From NCBI GenBank assembly GCA_034114085.1, contig JAXEWB010000060.1:27145-91144 (forward strand): 64,000 bases of DNA, written 5' to 3'. The notes beneath the pieces are model-generated. The model saw nothing but the letters and a program-made list of their open reading frames with translations. It was not told the origin of the DNA and did not search any database. A program made the position numbers and the translations under genes. The number at the start of each line of letters is the position of its first letter. Positions within the stretch are counted from its first letter, which is position 1. This DNA comes from Spiro-02 sp034114085 (GTDB lineage Bacteria > Spirochaetota > Spirochaetia > Sphaerochaetales > Sphaerochaetaceae). This document shows positions 35,209 to 44,872 of this stretch, one piece after another.

Positions 35209-36186
35209 ATGATAGGTGTCAAGGAAATCGCGCGACTAGCGGGGGTTTCGCCCGCTACGGTATCAAATGTACTCAACGGACGTGCCAACGTAGGACAGGG
35301 AACCAAAGAACGGGTGCTCGCCATCTGCAAGGACTACAACTACCATCCCAATATCGTCGGTAAAAACCTCAAGACCGGCAAGCCGAAGACCATCCTGTTC
35401 ACGTTCAGCGATTTTGACCGTTCTTTTTACCTTGAAGTCATCCATGGCATACACGACTACGCCGATGCGCATGACTATGACCTGTTGATCTGTACAGGAC
35501 GGATGTGCGAAAAGTACATGCATCCAGCCATAACCAGCGGGTGCGTCGCGCTTGACGGCAAGCTTCCCGACGAAGTTCTGGATCGGAAAGCCGCCCCCGA
35601 TTATCCAATCGTCGTGTTGGATAGAATTCTTGTGAATTCGTATGTAAAAAGCATCCTTGTAAATAATTATGATCCAATGTACGCTTTAGTGGATTCTTTG
35701 GCTAAGAAAGGTTTTTCCCGTTTCTCTTTTCTCGGAGGCGTGGAGAATACCGCGGACAACAGGGAACGATACCAGGCGTTTATCGACGCGTTGGCGGCCA
35801 ATGGCGTCAGATTCACTCGGGACGGGTATATCGCAGGCGACTGGCATGAGAACAGCGGCATACGCGCCGCTCAGATTCTCCTGCTGACGGAATCGAGGCC
35901 GGAAGTACTGGTATGCGCCAATGACAACATGGCCTTGGGGGCGATTCGGACCTTCAATGCGAACGGACTGGCAGTGGGGCGCGATATCTCGGTGACGGGC
36001 TTCGACAACAACGCGATCGCGGAATACAACGGTATCACCACGATAGACATTCCTGACTATGAACGGGGCTATCTTGCAGCGCAAGCCTTGGTCGGCAATA
36101 TTGAGGGCGATATGAACAAAGAGTTGTTCCGTGTCACTGCGAAACTGGTAGAAAGGACCTCTGTCGCGCCTTATCCAATACGTTAG
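35209..36186 (+). CDS. LacI-family transcriptional regulator
   Basis: 325 residues: N-terminal LacI HTH (GVKEIARLAGVSPATVSNVLNG) and a periplasmic-binding-protein-like sensor domain with PDVLVCANDNMALG-type region (EVLVCANDNMALGAIRTF) and VTGFDNN. It probably binds an imported sugar or its phosphate and controls the downstream importer/phosphorylase genes. GTAAAATTTAC, a perfect palindrome just after its stop, is a candidate operator. Confidence 0.9.
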   Translation: MIGVKEIARLAGVSPATVSNVLNGRANVGQGTKERVLAICKDYNYHPNIVGKNLKTGKPKTILFTFSDFDRSFYLEVIHGIHDYADAHDYDLLICTGRMCEKYMHPAITSGCVALDGKLPDEVLDRKAAPDYPIVVLDRILVNSYVKSILVNNYDPMYALVDSLAKKGFSRFSFLGGVENTADNRERYQAFIDALAANGVRFTRDGYIAGDWHENSGIRAAQILLLTESRPEVLVCANDNMALGAIRTFNANGLAVGRDISVTGFDNNAIAEYNGITTIDIPDYERGYLAAQALVGNIEGDMNKELFRVTAKLVERTSVAPYPIR

Positions 36187-36221
36187 TAAATATATTTTAT
36201 ATAAATATATTATTTATTAAT

Positions 36222-36312
36222 GTAAAATTTACTCAATATATTCTGTAAATCATTATAAAACAACTTAATATAAAAAATTACTTGACAGGCATAGTATCGT
36301 CACACTGATAAT
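36222..36312 (+). promoter_or_regulatory. Operator-like palindrome and promoter of the GH65 operon
   Basis: GTAAAATTTAC (36222-36232) is an 11-bp perfect palindrome in very AT-rich DNA. TTGACA (36282-36287) is followed after 19 nt by GATAAT (36307-36312), or after 18 by TGATAA. The start codon follows 55 nt later with AAAGGAGAGG. Confidence 0.55.
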
Positions 36313-36367
36313 TAATTAAACGATTTATTAGAAAATCATCATATCTTTATGAAAGGAGAGGACGATT

Positions 36368-37588
36368 ATGAAAAAAATTGTGATTGTATTGCTCGTCGCA
36401 TTGTTGTCAGTTTCATTGTTCGCCGCAGGCGGCTCTGAAAAAAAGACGGACGCTACAAAAATCATCATCTTCCAGTCGAAGGTGGAGATAACCGACGCGC
36501 TTGCGAGGGCCGCCCAGGACTTTTCCGACGAGACGGGTATCCGGGTGGAAATCTGGGAGACTACCGGTGACGACTATCGCGCCCAATTGCGCTTGAAGCT
36601 CGCTGGTGATGAAGTTCCCACATTGTTCTCCGTAAGCAAGGGTGCGGAGGCCGACATGTTCAAAGCGTATCTCGCCGATATAGGCGCTGGTGCGGTTCAG
36701 CGCTACATCGCTGATTCCGTGGCGTTGAAGATGGACGGGAAGAGCGTCGGCGTTCCCTATAGCGTCGAAGGGTTCGGATTGGTAGTTGACAACGGCTTGG
36801 TGACGGACGCTGACCTCGCATCACAACGGGCTTTCTTCAACGCTATCAAGTCGCTCTCATCCAAAGGCGTCAACCCATTGGGCTTGAGTCAGGAATCCTA
36901 CTTTCTGATTGGACATCTGCTCAACACGCCGTTCGCCATCATGTCCGACCCTCAGGCCTTTCGCGCCGAATATGAACTGGGCGGGGTACGGCTGGCCGAT
37001 CAGAAGGAATTTCAGGCATTCGCCCAGATGATGGAATTGATTCGCCAGTATTGCGTCAACCCGATGGAAATCAACTATGACCGTTCCTGCGGTGATTTCG
37101 CTACCGGCAAGACGGCGATGATTCATCAGGGCAACTGGTGCTATGGCATGTTCAAGGACTATGCCCCTTCTTTTGACATGAGCCTCAGGGGAGTGCCGTT
37201 GCTCGGCAACCAGAAGGTATCCGTTTCCGTACCGTATTACTGGGTGGTCAATTCACAGGTTCCCGCCGCACAGCAGGAAGTTGCGGTGAAGTTCCTGGAT
37301 TGGCTGTACACATCTGAACGGGGTATGTCCTATATCGTCGATCAGTTCGGTTTCGTACCCGCGACATCGAACATTCCGACCGATTCTCTCGATCCTCTTT
37401 CCGCCGATGTCGCAAAAGCCGCTGGTTCCGGCAACACCCTGCCTTGGACCTTCAATGAATGGCCGATGAACATCATCGACACGGATTTTGCACCGATTAC
37501 CCAGAAGTTTTTCACCACTCCGTCCATGAGCGGTCTCGATTTCGTCAAGCAGCTCGACGACGCATATCAGACCCGCTTGAAAAAATAG
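36368..37588 (+). CDS. Sugar ABC transporter substrate-binding protein (GH65 locus)
   Basis: Family-1 (MalE-like) solute-binding protein, 406 residues. Signal peptide MKKIVIVLLVALLSVSLFAA lacks a lipobox cysteine, so it is probably a signal-peptidase-I type periplasmic protein. The mature part has the usual two-lobed features (GVPYSVEGFGLVVDN, GKTAMIHQGNWCYGM). Located after a LacI regulator and before two permeases, a GH65 phosphorylase and beta-phosphoglucomutase; an alpha-glucobiose ligand is inferred. Confidence 0.9.
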   Translation: MKKIVIVLLVALLSVSLFAAGGSEKKTDATKIIIFQSKVEITDALARAAQDFSDETGIRVEIWETTGDDYRAQLRLKLAGDEVPTLFSVSKGAEADMFKAYLADIGAGAVQRYIADSVALKMDGKSVGVPYSVEGFGLVVDNGLVTDADLASQRAFFNAIKSLSSKGVNPLGLSQESYFLIGHLLNTPFAIMSDPQAFRAEYELGGVRLADQKEFQAFAQMMELIRQYCVNPMEINYDRSCGDFATGKTAMIHQGNWCYGMFKDYAPSFDMSLRGVPLLGNQKVSVSVPYYWVVNSQVPAAQQEVAVKFLDWLYTSERGMSYIVDQFGFVPATSNIPTDSLDPLSADVAKAAGSGNTLPWTFNEWPMNIIDTDFAPITQKFFTTPSMSGLDFVKQLDDAYQTRLKK

Positions 37589-37602
37589 CGGAAACATAAT
37601 CA

Positions 37603-37646
37603 GAGTTCCAGCCTGGATGGGGGATACTGGCGGGAACTCCGCTTTT
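37603..37646 (+). terminator. Intercistronic hairpin after the binding-protein gene
   Basis: GAGTTCC (37603-37609) with inner GCC pairs with GGC and GGAACTC (37633-37639), then CGCTTTTA. It probably stabilises or partly terminates the transcript so the binding protein is made in excess over the permeases. Confidence 0.55.
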
Positions 37647-37670
37647 ATCTGACCCAGGAGGTGGTTCATC

Positions 37671-38552
37671 ATGGTGACAAATATGAGAAAAGAACGCTTA
37701 TGGTTCTTTGTGTTCGTGTTCCCCGCGGTTTTTGCCTTTTTCGTCGTTGTGATCATACCGTTTCTGATTGGCATCGGTTATTCTTTCGTGGAATGGAACG
37801 GACTGGTGATGGAACCCGCGAAGTTCGCGGGGCTGGAAAATTTCAGGACCTTGTTCAGCGACACCCGTTTCGGTGAGTCCGCCCTGCATACCCTTGTATT
37901 CACGGTCTCGTCGGTGGTGTGCATCAATGTGCTGGGACTGGCGTTGGCCCTGCTGGTAACCTCCAAGCTCCGGGTCAACACCATGGCCCGTACCATGTTT
38001 TTCATGCCGAACCTGATCGGTGGCCTGATTCTCGGCTATATCTGGAAATTCATCCTCTCCGACGCTTTCAAGGCTATCGGCGAAAGTACCGGCATGACGG
38101 GGATATTCTTCAACTGGCTGCTGCATCCGAACTCCGCGCTGGTCGCGCTAGTGTTGGTGATTACCTGGCAGATGGCCGGCTATGTGATGATCATCTACAT
38201 CACCGGTATCCAGGCCGTTCCCGACGAGGTCATGGAGGCCGCGACAATCGATGGCGCCGGCGCCTGGAGGAAATTCTTCGCCATCGAGTTGCCGCTGATC
38301 ATGCCGTCCGTGACCATCTGCACGTTCTACTCCCTGTCCAACTGCTTCAAGATCTATGACATCAACCTCTCGCTGACCGGCGGAGGCCCCGGTACCTCGA
38401 CCGAGATGTTCGCCATGAATATCTTCCACGAGATATTCTCGTACAACCATTATGGTTACGGACAGGCGAAAGCTATCATGTTCTTCCTGCTGATCGCCGC
38501 CGTGACCATCACCCAAGTTGCGTTTACCAAGAGAAGGGAGGTGCAGCTATGA
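37671..38552 (+). CDS. Sugar ABC transporter permease, MalF type (GH65 locus)
   Basis: 293-residue inner-membrane permease with about six membrane helices. The EAA coupling loop is EVMEAATIDGAGAWRKFFAI, followed by ELPLIMPS; LTGGGPGTSTEMFAMNIF is the conserved C-terminal region. ATG at 37671; the next gene starts 4 nt before this stop (overlap). Confidence 0.92.
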   Translation: MVTNMRKERLWFFVFVFPAVFAFFVVVIIPFLIGIGYSFVEWNGLVMEPAKFAGLENFRTLFSDTRFGESALHTLVFTVSSVVCINVLGLALALLVTSKLRVNTMARTMFFMPNLIGGLILGYIWKFILSDAFKAIGESTGMTGIFFNWLLHPNSALVALVLVITWQMAGYVMIIYITGIQAVPDEVMEAATIDGAGAWRKFFAIELPLIMPSVTICTFYSLSNCFKIYDINLSLTGGGPGTSTEMFAMNIFHEIFSYNHYGYGQAKAIMFFLLIAAVTITQVAFTKRREVQL

Positions 38553-39394
38553 CGGCAAAGAAACGAATCGGCAGAATCATCCTGTCCATCCTTGTGATTA
38601 CGCTGGGGCTCTGTTTCCTGTTCCCCCTCTATATCATGTTCATCAATTCCGTAAAGAACCGCGCCGAGCTGTACATGGGTCCGGTGGCCATTCCCAAGGC
38701 TTTTCTCTGGCATAATTACGCGGAGGCGGCCGAAAAGATGAGTTTTTTCAGGGCGTTCGGCAACTCTTTGTTGATCACCATCGCATCGGTCGTGTTCATC
38801 ATCATATTTTCGTCGATGTGCGCCTGGATGATCGCTAGAAAAGACGACCGGCTGAGCAAGCTGATCTATTTCACATTCGTGGCCACCATGCTGATTCCGT
38901 TCCAGACGTTGATGATGCCGTTGGTCCAGATGATGAAATGGACCAAGGTCAATCTCGGCATCCAGGTCCTCAACACCTACAAGGGAATCGTGTTCATGTA
39001 TATCGGGTTCGGCATGTCTCTGGCCGTCTTTTTGTTCCATGGCTTCGTCAAGAGCATCCCCGTCTCCTTGGAGGAGGCCGCCACGCTGGACGGCTGCGGC
39101 AGGTTCGGCGTGTTCTGGCGCATCGTGTTCCCGATGCTCAAGCCGACGACGGTCACGGTCATCATCCTTGATATCATCTGGATATGGAACGACTATCTGC
39201 TTCCGTCCCTCGTCCTGAACAACAAGGCGTTACGCACAATCCCGCTGTCAACCAGCTCCTTCTTCGGGGTATTCACCATTCAGTGGAATCAGGCGATGGC
39301 CGGTCTGACGATGGCCATCATTCCCGTTATCATCTTCTATTTCTGCGCCCAGAAGTACATTATCAAGGGTGTCGCGGCCGGGGCGGTGAAATGA
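38549..39394 (+). CDS. Sugar ABC transporter permease, MalG type (GH65 locus)
   Basis: 281 residues, six membrane segments, EAA loop SLEEAATLDGCGRFGVFWRI with VFPMLKPT following. Pairs with the upstream MalF-type protein. The stop overlaps the GH65 start as ATGA, so the enzyme is co-translated with its importer. Confidence 0.92.
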   Translation: MTAKKRIGRIILSILVITLGLCFLFPLYIMFINSVKNRAELYMGPVAIPKAFLWHNYAEAAEKMSFFRAFGNSLLITIASVVFIIIFSSMCAWMIARKDDRLSKLIYFTFVATMLIPFQTLMMPLVQMMKWTKVNLGIQVLNTYKGIVFMYIGFGMSLAVFLFHGFVKSIPVSLEEAATLDGCGRFGVFWRIVFPMLKPTTVTVIILDIIWIWNDYLLPSLVLNNKALRTIPLSTSSFFGVFTIQWNQAMAGLTMAIIPVIIFYFCAQKYIIKGVAAGAVK

Positions 39395-41715
39395 TGCGAA
39401 AATATGCATATGCTCGGAAACGGCAGGCTCTCGACAACGATACGCTTTCCTTGGAAGAGACGCTCTTTCATAGCGCCAACGGTTATTTCGGCGTCCGTGG
39501 CGCGTTTGAGGAGGGGTATCCTGAAGATTATGTCACAGTCCGGGGAGCCTACATCAACGGTGTATACGATATTGTACCGATGCCGCAGGCGGAGCTGCTT
39601 CCTGGGTTGGCTACGGAAAAGCAGACGTTGGTGAATGTCTCCGACGTGCAGGATATCAAGCTGTACGTGGACGATGAACTGTGCACGCCGTTTACCGGCG
39701 GGCTTGCGGAGAGTGAACGGATGCTGGACATGGCCCGGGGCGTGGTGACACGACGCTTCGTCTGGAAAAGCCCTGCGGGCAAGACGCTCCGGCTCAACAT
39801 CGTCCGTATGGCGTCATTTGTGCGGCCGTCCCTGTTTCTCCTGCTGTATACCGTCGCCGCCGACGGACCCTGCGAACTCCAGCTGGTCGCCGCTCACAAT
39901 GCGGACGTCCGCAACTTCAGCGACCCGAACGATCCAAGAGTCGCTGCGGAATCCTTGAAGCATATCATCGTGGATCGGGTGAGAACCCGCAAATCGAAGG
40001 AAGGGTGCTATTCCACCATAGCCACTCATACTGCGAAGAGCGGCATTTCCGTCGTCACCAATCTGCTTGATACCATCGATGCGCCTACGGCGGATGTTGC
40101 CACTGCGGTGTTTCCTAAATGTGTAGTCCATCGGTTCTCTGTCAAAGCGGAGACGGAAGTCCCTGTGACATTCACCCGTTATGCAGTTTTCACCGACGGG
40201 CGACGGTACTCGTCACCGGAGTCAGACGGGGCGAAGTTGCTTGCTTCCGCCGTTACCGCCGGTTCCGCCCGCCTCCTTGAGGAACAGGCCGCCTATCTCA
40301 CGTCTTTCTGGAATGACTTCGATTTTGATATCGACGGGGATGATGTCCTTTCCGAAGCGTTGACGTTCAATGTGTTCCAGCTATTGCAGTCGGTGGGCAA
40401 GGACGGATACTCCCATCTGGCGGCGAAAGGGCTGTCGGGGGAGGGCTACGAAGGGCATTATTTCTGGGATACCGAAATGTATGTCCAGCCGCTTTTCACC
40501 TTGATGCGGCCCGAAATTTCGCGGCAGTTGCTGACATATCGCTATTCCTCCCTTCCTTTGGCACGGGAGAACGCCCGGACTTTGGGACATCGACGCGGCG
40601 CGCTCTATCCTTGGCGCACGATCTCCGGCAAGGAATGTTCCGGCTTTTTTCCCGCTGGTACGGCGCAGTACCATATAGACGGCGCCATAGCTTATGCGGT
40701 GGTCATGTACTATCTGGTTACTGGGGATGATGATTTCATGGAGTCGATGGGCCTTGAGTTGCTGCTGGAAATCGCCCGCCTCTGGTATGACTTGGGAACC
40801 TACCATGAGGGACGGTTCCAGCTTCATTGCGTGACGGGGCCGGACGAATACACCTGTGTCGTCAACAACAACTACTATACCAACGTATCCGCCAAGTACG
40901 ACCTTCGCCGGGCGGTGGAGCTGTACCGGGATTTCGACCGCAGGGGGCTTGCCGACCGGGCGAAACGGGCTACGGGGATTACGGATGCGGAGCTTTGCGC
41001 ATTCACCGAAGCCGCCGAAGCAATGTATCTTCCCTACGACGCGAAACTTGATATCACCCCGCAGGACGACAGTTTTCTTTCCAAAAAAGTGTGGGATGTC
41101 GCCGCCACCCCGCCCGAAGACTTTCCTTTGCTGATGCACTATCATCCGCTGACCCTCTATCGCCATCAGGTCTGCAAGCAGGCCGACGCCGTACTCGCTC
41201 ATTTTCTCTATGAGGATGAAGTTGATTTTTCCACGATGATGAATTCCTTCCGCTATTACGAGAAGCTGACGACGCATGATTCTTCGTTGTCCACCTGCGT
41301 GTTTAGCATCATGGCTTCCCGGCTCGGTCTGGCGGATGAAGCGTATGCATATTTCGGCGACTCTGTGGAGATCGACATCCGCAACACCCACGGCAACACG
41401 AAGGACGGCATCCATACCGCCAACATGGGCGGCAGCTATCTGGCGATCCTGTTCGGTTTCGCCGGTCTGCGGATCAAGGAGAGCGGTTTCTACCTTGCCC
41501 CCGCCGTACCTCGGACGTGGCGTGGATACCATTTCAGCCTGAAACTCAGAGGGCGCGTCCTGAAAGTGCATGTGGATCACACAGATGTATCGCTGCAATT
41601 CAAAAGTCCTGTGGTTCGGGAGGGCGGCCAAACGCTCCGCGTCTTTCTCTACGGCGAACCGGTTGCCATAACCGCGGCGATTCAGACCTATCCGTTGCGA
41701 ACGCCCGCACAGTAA
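39391..41715 (+). CDS. GH65 alpha-glucobiose phosphorylase
   Basis: 774-residue inverting phosphorylase; GH65 members cleave maltose, trehalose, kojibiose or nigerose with phosphate to give beta-glucose-1-phosphate and glucose. HSANGYFGVRGAFEEGYPED marks the N-terminal domain, EGYEGHYFWDTEMYVQPLF the substrate site, and CVTGPDEYT carries the catalytic acid Glu486 (Glu487 in the Lactobacillus maltose phosphorylase). HGNTKDGIHTANMGGSYLA forms the phosphate-binding region. The neighbouring beta-phosphoglucomutase fits a beta-G1P product. Which disaccharide is used cannot be read from sequence. The ATG at 39394 is an equally possible start. Confidence 0.9.
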   Translation: MMRKYAYARKRQALDNDTLSLEETLFHSANGYFGVRGAFEEGYPEDYVTVRGAYINGVYDIVPMPQAELLPGLATEKQTLVNVSDVQDIKLYVDDELCTPFTGGLAESERMLDMARGVVTRRFVWKSPAGKTLRLNIVRMASFVRPSLFLLLYTVAADGPCELQLVAAHNADVRNFSDPNDPRVAAESLKHIIVDRVRTRKSKEGCYSTIATHTAKSGISVVTNLLDTIDAPTADVATAVFPKCVVHRFSVKAETEVPVTFTRYAVFTDGRRYSSPESDGAKLLASAVTAGSARLLEEQAAYLTSFWNDFDFDIDGDDVLSEALTFNVFQLLQSVGKDGYSHLAAKGLSGEGYEGHYFWDTEMYVQPLFTLMRPEISRQLLTYRYSSLPLARENARTLGHRRGALYPWRTISGKECSGFFPAGTAQYHIDGAIAYAVVMYYLVTGDDDFMESMGLELLLEIARLWYDLGTYHEGRFQLHCVTGPDEYTCVVNNNYYTNVSAKYDLRRAVELYRDFDRRGLADRAKRATGITDAELCAFTEAAEAMYLPYDAKLDITPQDDSFLSKKVWDVAATPPEDFPLLMHYHPLTLYRHQVCKQADAVLAHFLYEDEVDFSTMMNSFRYYEKLTTHDSSLSTCVFSIMASRLGLADEAYAYFGDSVEIDIRNTHGNTKDGIHTANMGGSYLAILFGFAGLRIKESGFYLAPAVPRTWRGYHFSLKLRGRVLKVHVDHTDVSLQFKSPVVREGGQTLRVFLYGEPVAITAAIQTYPLRTPAQ

Positions 41716-41904
41716 GGCATTGTACGGAAGTTGTATTTGATGTCCTGTAATTGGTGAAACAACGCAAAAAAAGCGCAGAACTCATGCCCGAAGTATGTTG
41801 TCAATGTATGGAATGATGCTGAAACATTCTGGGAGACTTTATATGACATGTTCCGCTTGTGAAACCTATAACGCAATACGCCGCTACATAAGGAGGGATT
41901 TCTG

Positions 41905-42567
41905 ATGATGCTGTCCGCATGTATTTTTGACCTGGACGGTGTAGTCTGCCATACCGATGAGTATCATTATCTCGCTTGGAAACGGCTGTGCGATTTCTTA
42001 GGGCTACGGTTCGACCGTCCTCTCAATGAACAGCTACGGGGCGTCAGCCGCCGGGAGAGCCTGGAGATTATCCTTAGCCACAATGACATCTCACTTTCCG
42101 AAGACGCCCTGCGGGACGCCATGGACCGGAAGAATGCATGGTACCGGGAATTTCTGGAACGTATGACCCCCGCCGATCTGGAACCCGATGTACGGCCCGC
42201 GTTGACCGAACTGCATGCCATGGGCCTGCGTCTCGCCCTCGGTTCCTCCAGCCGAAACGCCCGCCTGATTCTTGATCGCCTGGGACTGTTCGACATGTTT
42301 GACGCAGTGGCCGACGGGACGATGATTTCCAGAAGCAAGCCTGACCCGGAGGTCTTTCTCAAGGCCGCCGCGCTAATCGGTATCGAACCGTCCCGCTGTG
42401 TGGTCGTGGAGGATGCGCTTTCCGGCATCCATGCCGCCAAGGCCGCCGGCATGCGCTGCATCGCATATCGGCTTCATTCACCGGAGCTGGAGGATTCCAT
42501 ACCTCATGCGGAAAGGTTCGGGGAGATAGTGGAGTTGGTGAAGAGCGGGATAAGTGAACGCAAGTGA
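41905..42567 (+). CDS. pgmB: Beta-phosphoglucomutase (HAD superfamily)
   Basis: Converts beta-glucose-1-phosphate to glucose-6-phosphate. CIFDLDGVVCHTDEYHYLAW has the nucleophile and acid/base aspartates; LGSSSRNARLILDRLGL, SKPDPEVFLKAA and VVEDALSGIHAAKAAGM are the other HAD motifs. If translation begins at the second ATG (41908) the aspartates are Asp8 and Asp10, as in the Lactococcus enzyme; GGAGGG serves either start. Completes the GH65 pathway. The preceding 190-nt gap shows no gene or clear terminator. Confidence 0.9.
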   Translation: MMLSACIFDLDGVVCHTDEYHYLAWKRLCDFLGLRFDRPLNEQLRGVSRRESLEIILSHNDISLSEDALRDAMDRKNAWYREFLERMTPADLEPDVRPALTELHAMGLRLALGSSSRNARLILDRLGLFDMFDAVADGTMISRSKPDPEVFLKAAALIGIEPSRCVVVEDALSGIHAAKAAGMRCIAYRLHSPELEDSIPHAERFGEIVELVKSGISERK

Positions 42568-42733
42568 TATTGCGACGCTACACATTATCCGCATATATAA
42601 TCATGTGTTCCATATAGAGTTGCTGTGAATTTGCATTCGGGAAAATTTACGTTTTTTTGAACATCGAGACACGTTTTTTTGTATTTACAGATTAAAAAAA
42701 TCAACCGACCATAATGCAAAAGGGGATAAGAAC

Positions 42734-43711
42734 GTGAAGATCGCATTGGTCGGTTGCGGCGATATCGTTAACAGATACTACGGTCCTTCCTTCGTAAAAT
42801 TGCGGAAAGAGGGGAAGATTGATTCGCTGTCCTGTTGTGACCTTGATATGGCCAAGGCCCATGGGTTCGCCCAGAAATATGGATTCAACAGAATTTTTTC
42901 CGATGTCGATGAAATGATATGCGAGGTGAAGCCAGATTGTCTGTTCATCGCTACCCCGGTGACGGTGACGACTGAGCTGGCCACCCGGCTTTCGTCGTAC
43001 CGTATTCCCATGATGATTGAAAAGCCCCCTGCGTTGACCTTTGCCGCCGGGCGGCGGCTATGCGATGCCTTGGAGCGGAACGCCGTTCCGCACCAGATCG
43101 CTTTCAACCGGCATTTCATGCCGGTCGTCCAGTATCTGAAACAGGAACTCTTGCAACACGACAGACACATCCAGTGCGTCCATTCGCTCATGTCGCGTTA
43201 CCGGAGGGTAGAGGATACGTTCTATACTACGGCGATACACAGCATCGACCTTGTGCGTTATCTGGCGGGAAGCGAGTACCGGAGCATCCGCTTCTCATAT
43301 CAGGATCTCCCGAATTATGGACGCGGTGTGAGCAATATCTTCATGGACTATGTATTTCAGAATGGAGTGTCGGGGCAGGCGTCGATGCTTGTCTGTTCCG
43401 GCACTACCAACGAACGAGTCATGATTACTTGCGACGACGCGACGTATTTCGCCCATCTTCCCATGTGGGACTGCGACGACGTCCCCGGGCTGGTTCAATG
43501 CAATGAGAACAATTCCCTGCGTTATATCAAGGGTGGAGCGGAATTGGATGGTGCGGAAGACTATATCATCAACGGTTTTCATCATGAAATCGATCATTTC
43601 CTCTCCTGTGTGACTTTGGGAAAACAACCTGAAGAATCGATGGCGTACGCCCTTCAATCGGTTCGGATCGCCGAATGCGTCTCCTTGAGAGAGCCGACAT
43701 ATCAAGAATGA
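42734..43711 (+). CDS. Gfo/Idh/MocA-family oxidoreductase
   Basis: 325-residue NAD(P)-dependent sugar or cyclitol dehydrogenase. Rossmann start MKIALVGCGDIVNRYYGPSF, LFIATPVTVTTELATRL, and the conserved MIEKPPALTFAAG (EKP). GTG start after AAGGGGAT. First gene of the uronide locus; it may act on a sugar released from the imported oligosaccharide. The substrate is not predictable. Confidence 0.85.
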   Translation: MKIALVGCGDIVNRYYGPSFVKLRKEGKIDSLSCCDLDMAKAHGFAQKYGFNRIFSDVDEMICEVKPDCLFIATPVTVTTELATRLSSYRIPMMIEKPPALTFAAGRRLCDALERNAVPHQIAFNRHFMPVVQYLKQELLQHDRHIQCVHSLMSRYRRVEDTFYTTAIHSIDLVRYLAGSEYRSIRFSYQDLPNYGRGVSNIFMDYVFQNGVSGQASMLVCSGTTNERVMITCDDATYFAHLPMWDCDDVPGLVQCNENNSLRYIKGGAELDGAEDYIINGFHHEIDHFLSCVTLGKQPEESMAYALQSVRIAECVSLREPTYQE

Positions 43712-43726
43712 CAGGATGGAACGGAT

Positions 43727-44851
43727 ATGAAAGAACTGACGCAGAAATACCTGTGTGAAAAAGTTGGACTGGTCGTTGACCGGTTGCTGCACCTTGGCGG
43801 GGGCAAATACGAGAACGACAAGGCCACCGACGCCGATTCCCATATAAAGGGCCAGGTCGAGAGGGACTTCGGCATCGAGGAATGGGATTGGCCCCAGGGG
43901 GTGGGGCTGTTCGGTTTGACGAAGCTTCAGAACTTCTACAAGGACAATCGGTACGATGAATTCCTATCGGGATGGTATCGGCGGAATTTTTCGGTCGGCC
44001 TACCGTCCAGGAACGTGAATACCACCGCTCCATTCCTCACGTTGCTGGATTTCGCGGAACGGACTGGAAACGAGGACTACCGGAGGGAGTGCGAAACGCA
44101 GGCACGATGGATCATGGAGAACCTTCCAAGGACACGTGAGAACGGTTTTCAGCATGTGACGAGTGCGATTGGGGATCGGCAGGCGGTTCGATTGAACGAC
44201 GGCCAACTTTGGATTGATACGATTTTCATGGCCGTCCTGTTCCTCAACGCCTATGGGCAGCAAAATCAGGTGCAGGAATACGTCCAGGAGGCGGTTCATC
44301 AGATATTGCTCCATATCAAGTATCTCTATGAGAAAGAAAACGGTTTGTTCTATCATGGATGGAGTTTCACCCGCAATGATAATTTCGGGAAGATCTTCTG
44401 GTGCCGGGGCAACTCCTGGTTTACTTTGGGGATTACCGAGTTCCTTGCCCAGGACAAGGCTTTTCCGTTGGACAAGGGGGTGAGGGAGTTCCTGATAGAT
44501 ACCTACAGGGCGCAGGTATCCGCATTGGCGAAACTCCAACGCAAGTCGGGGCTGTGGACGACGGTCCTTGACGATCCATCAAGCTACGAAGAGGTCTCTG
44601 GATCGGCCGGCGTCGCAGCGGGAATATACCGTGGTATCCGACTGGGAATTTTGGACGATTCCTACAAAAACGTGGCAGATAAGGCGACCGCTGCGATTTG
44701 CCGGAACATCGCCGACGACGGTACGGTGGAGAACGTCTCCGCGGGAACGGCGATCGGCATGGACGTCCAGTTCTATCAACAGATTATGATTCGGCCCATG
44801 GCCTATGGCCAGGCACTCGCTTTGATTGCTCTGGCGGAAGCTTTGGGCTGA
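43727..44851 (+). CDS. GH105 unsaturated rhamnogalacturonyl hydrolase (YteR-like)
   Basis: 374-residue alpha/alpha-barrel hydrolase of the GH88/105 group. WDWPQGVGLFGLTKL, LNDGQLWIDTIFMAVLFL (with the conserved Asp), GLFYHGWSF, FWCRGNSWFTLG and SGSAGVAAGIYRGIRLGIL match YteR. Such enzymes hydrolyse unsaturated uronic acid from oligosaccharides produced by pectate or rhamnogalacturonan lyases. No signal peptide, so it acts in the cytoplasm after import by the adjacent ABC system. Confidence 0.87.
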   Translation: MKELTQKYLCEKVGLVVDRLLHLGGGKYENDKATDADSHIKGQVERDFGIEEWDWPQGVGLFGLTKLQNFYKDNRYDEFLSGWYRRNFSVGLPSRNVNTTAPFLTLLDFAERTGNEDYRRECETQARWIMENLPRTRENGFQHVTSAIGDRQAVRLNDGQLWIDTIFMAVLFLNAYGQQNQVQEYVQEAVHQILLHIKYLYEKENGLFYHGWSFTRNDNFGKIFWCRGNSWFTLGITEFLAQDKAFPLDKGVREFLIDTYRAQVSALAKLQRKSGLWTTVLDDPSSYEEVSGSAGVAAGIYRGIRLGILDDSYKNVADKATAAICRNIADDGTVENVSAGTAIGMDVQFYQQIMIRPMAYGQALALIALAEALG

Positions 44852-44872
44852 AAAACATAAAAGGAGTAGCGT

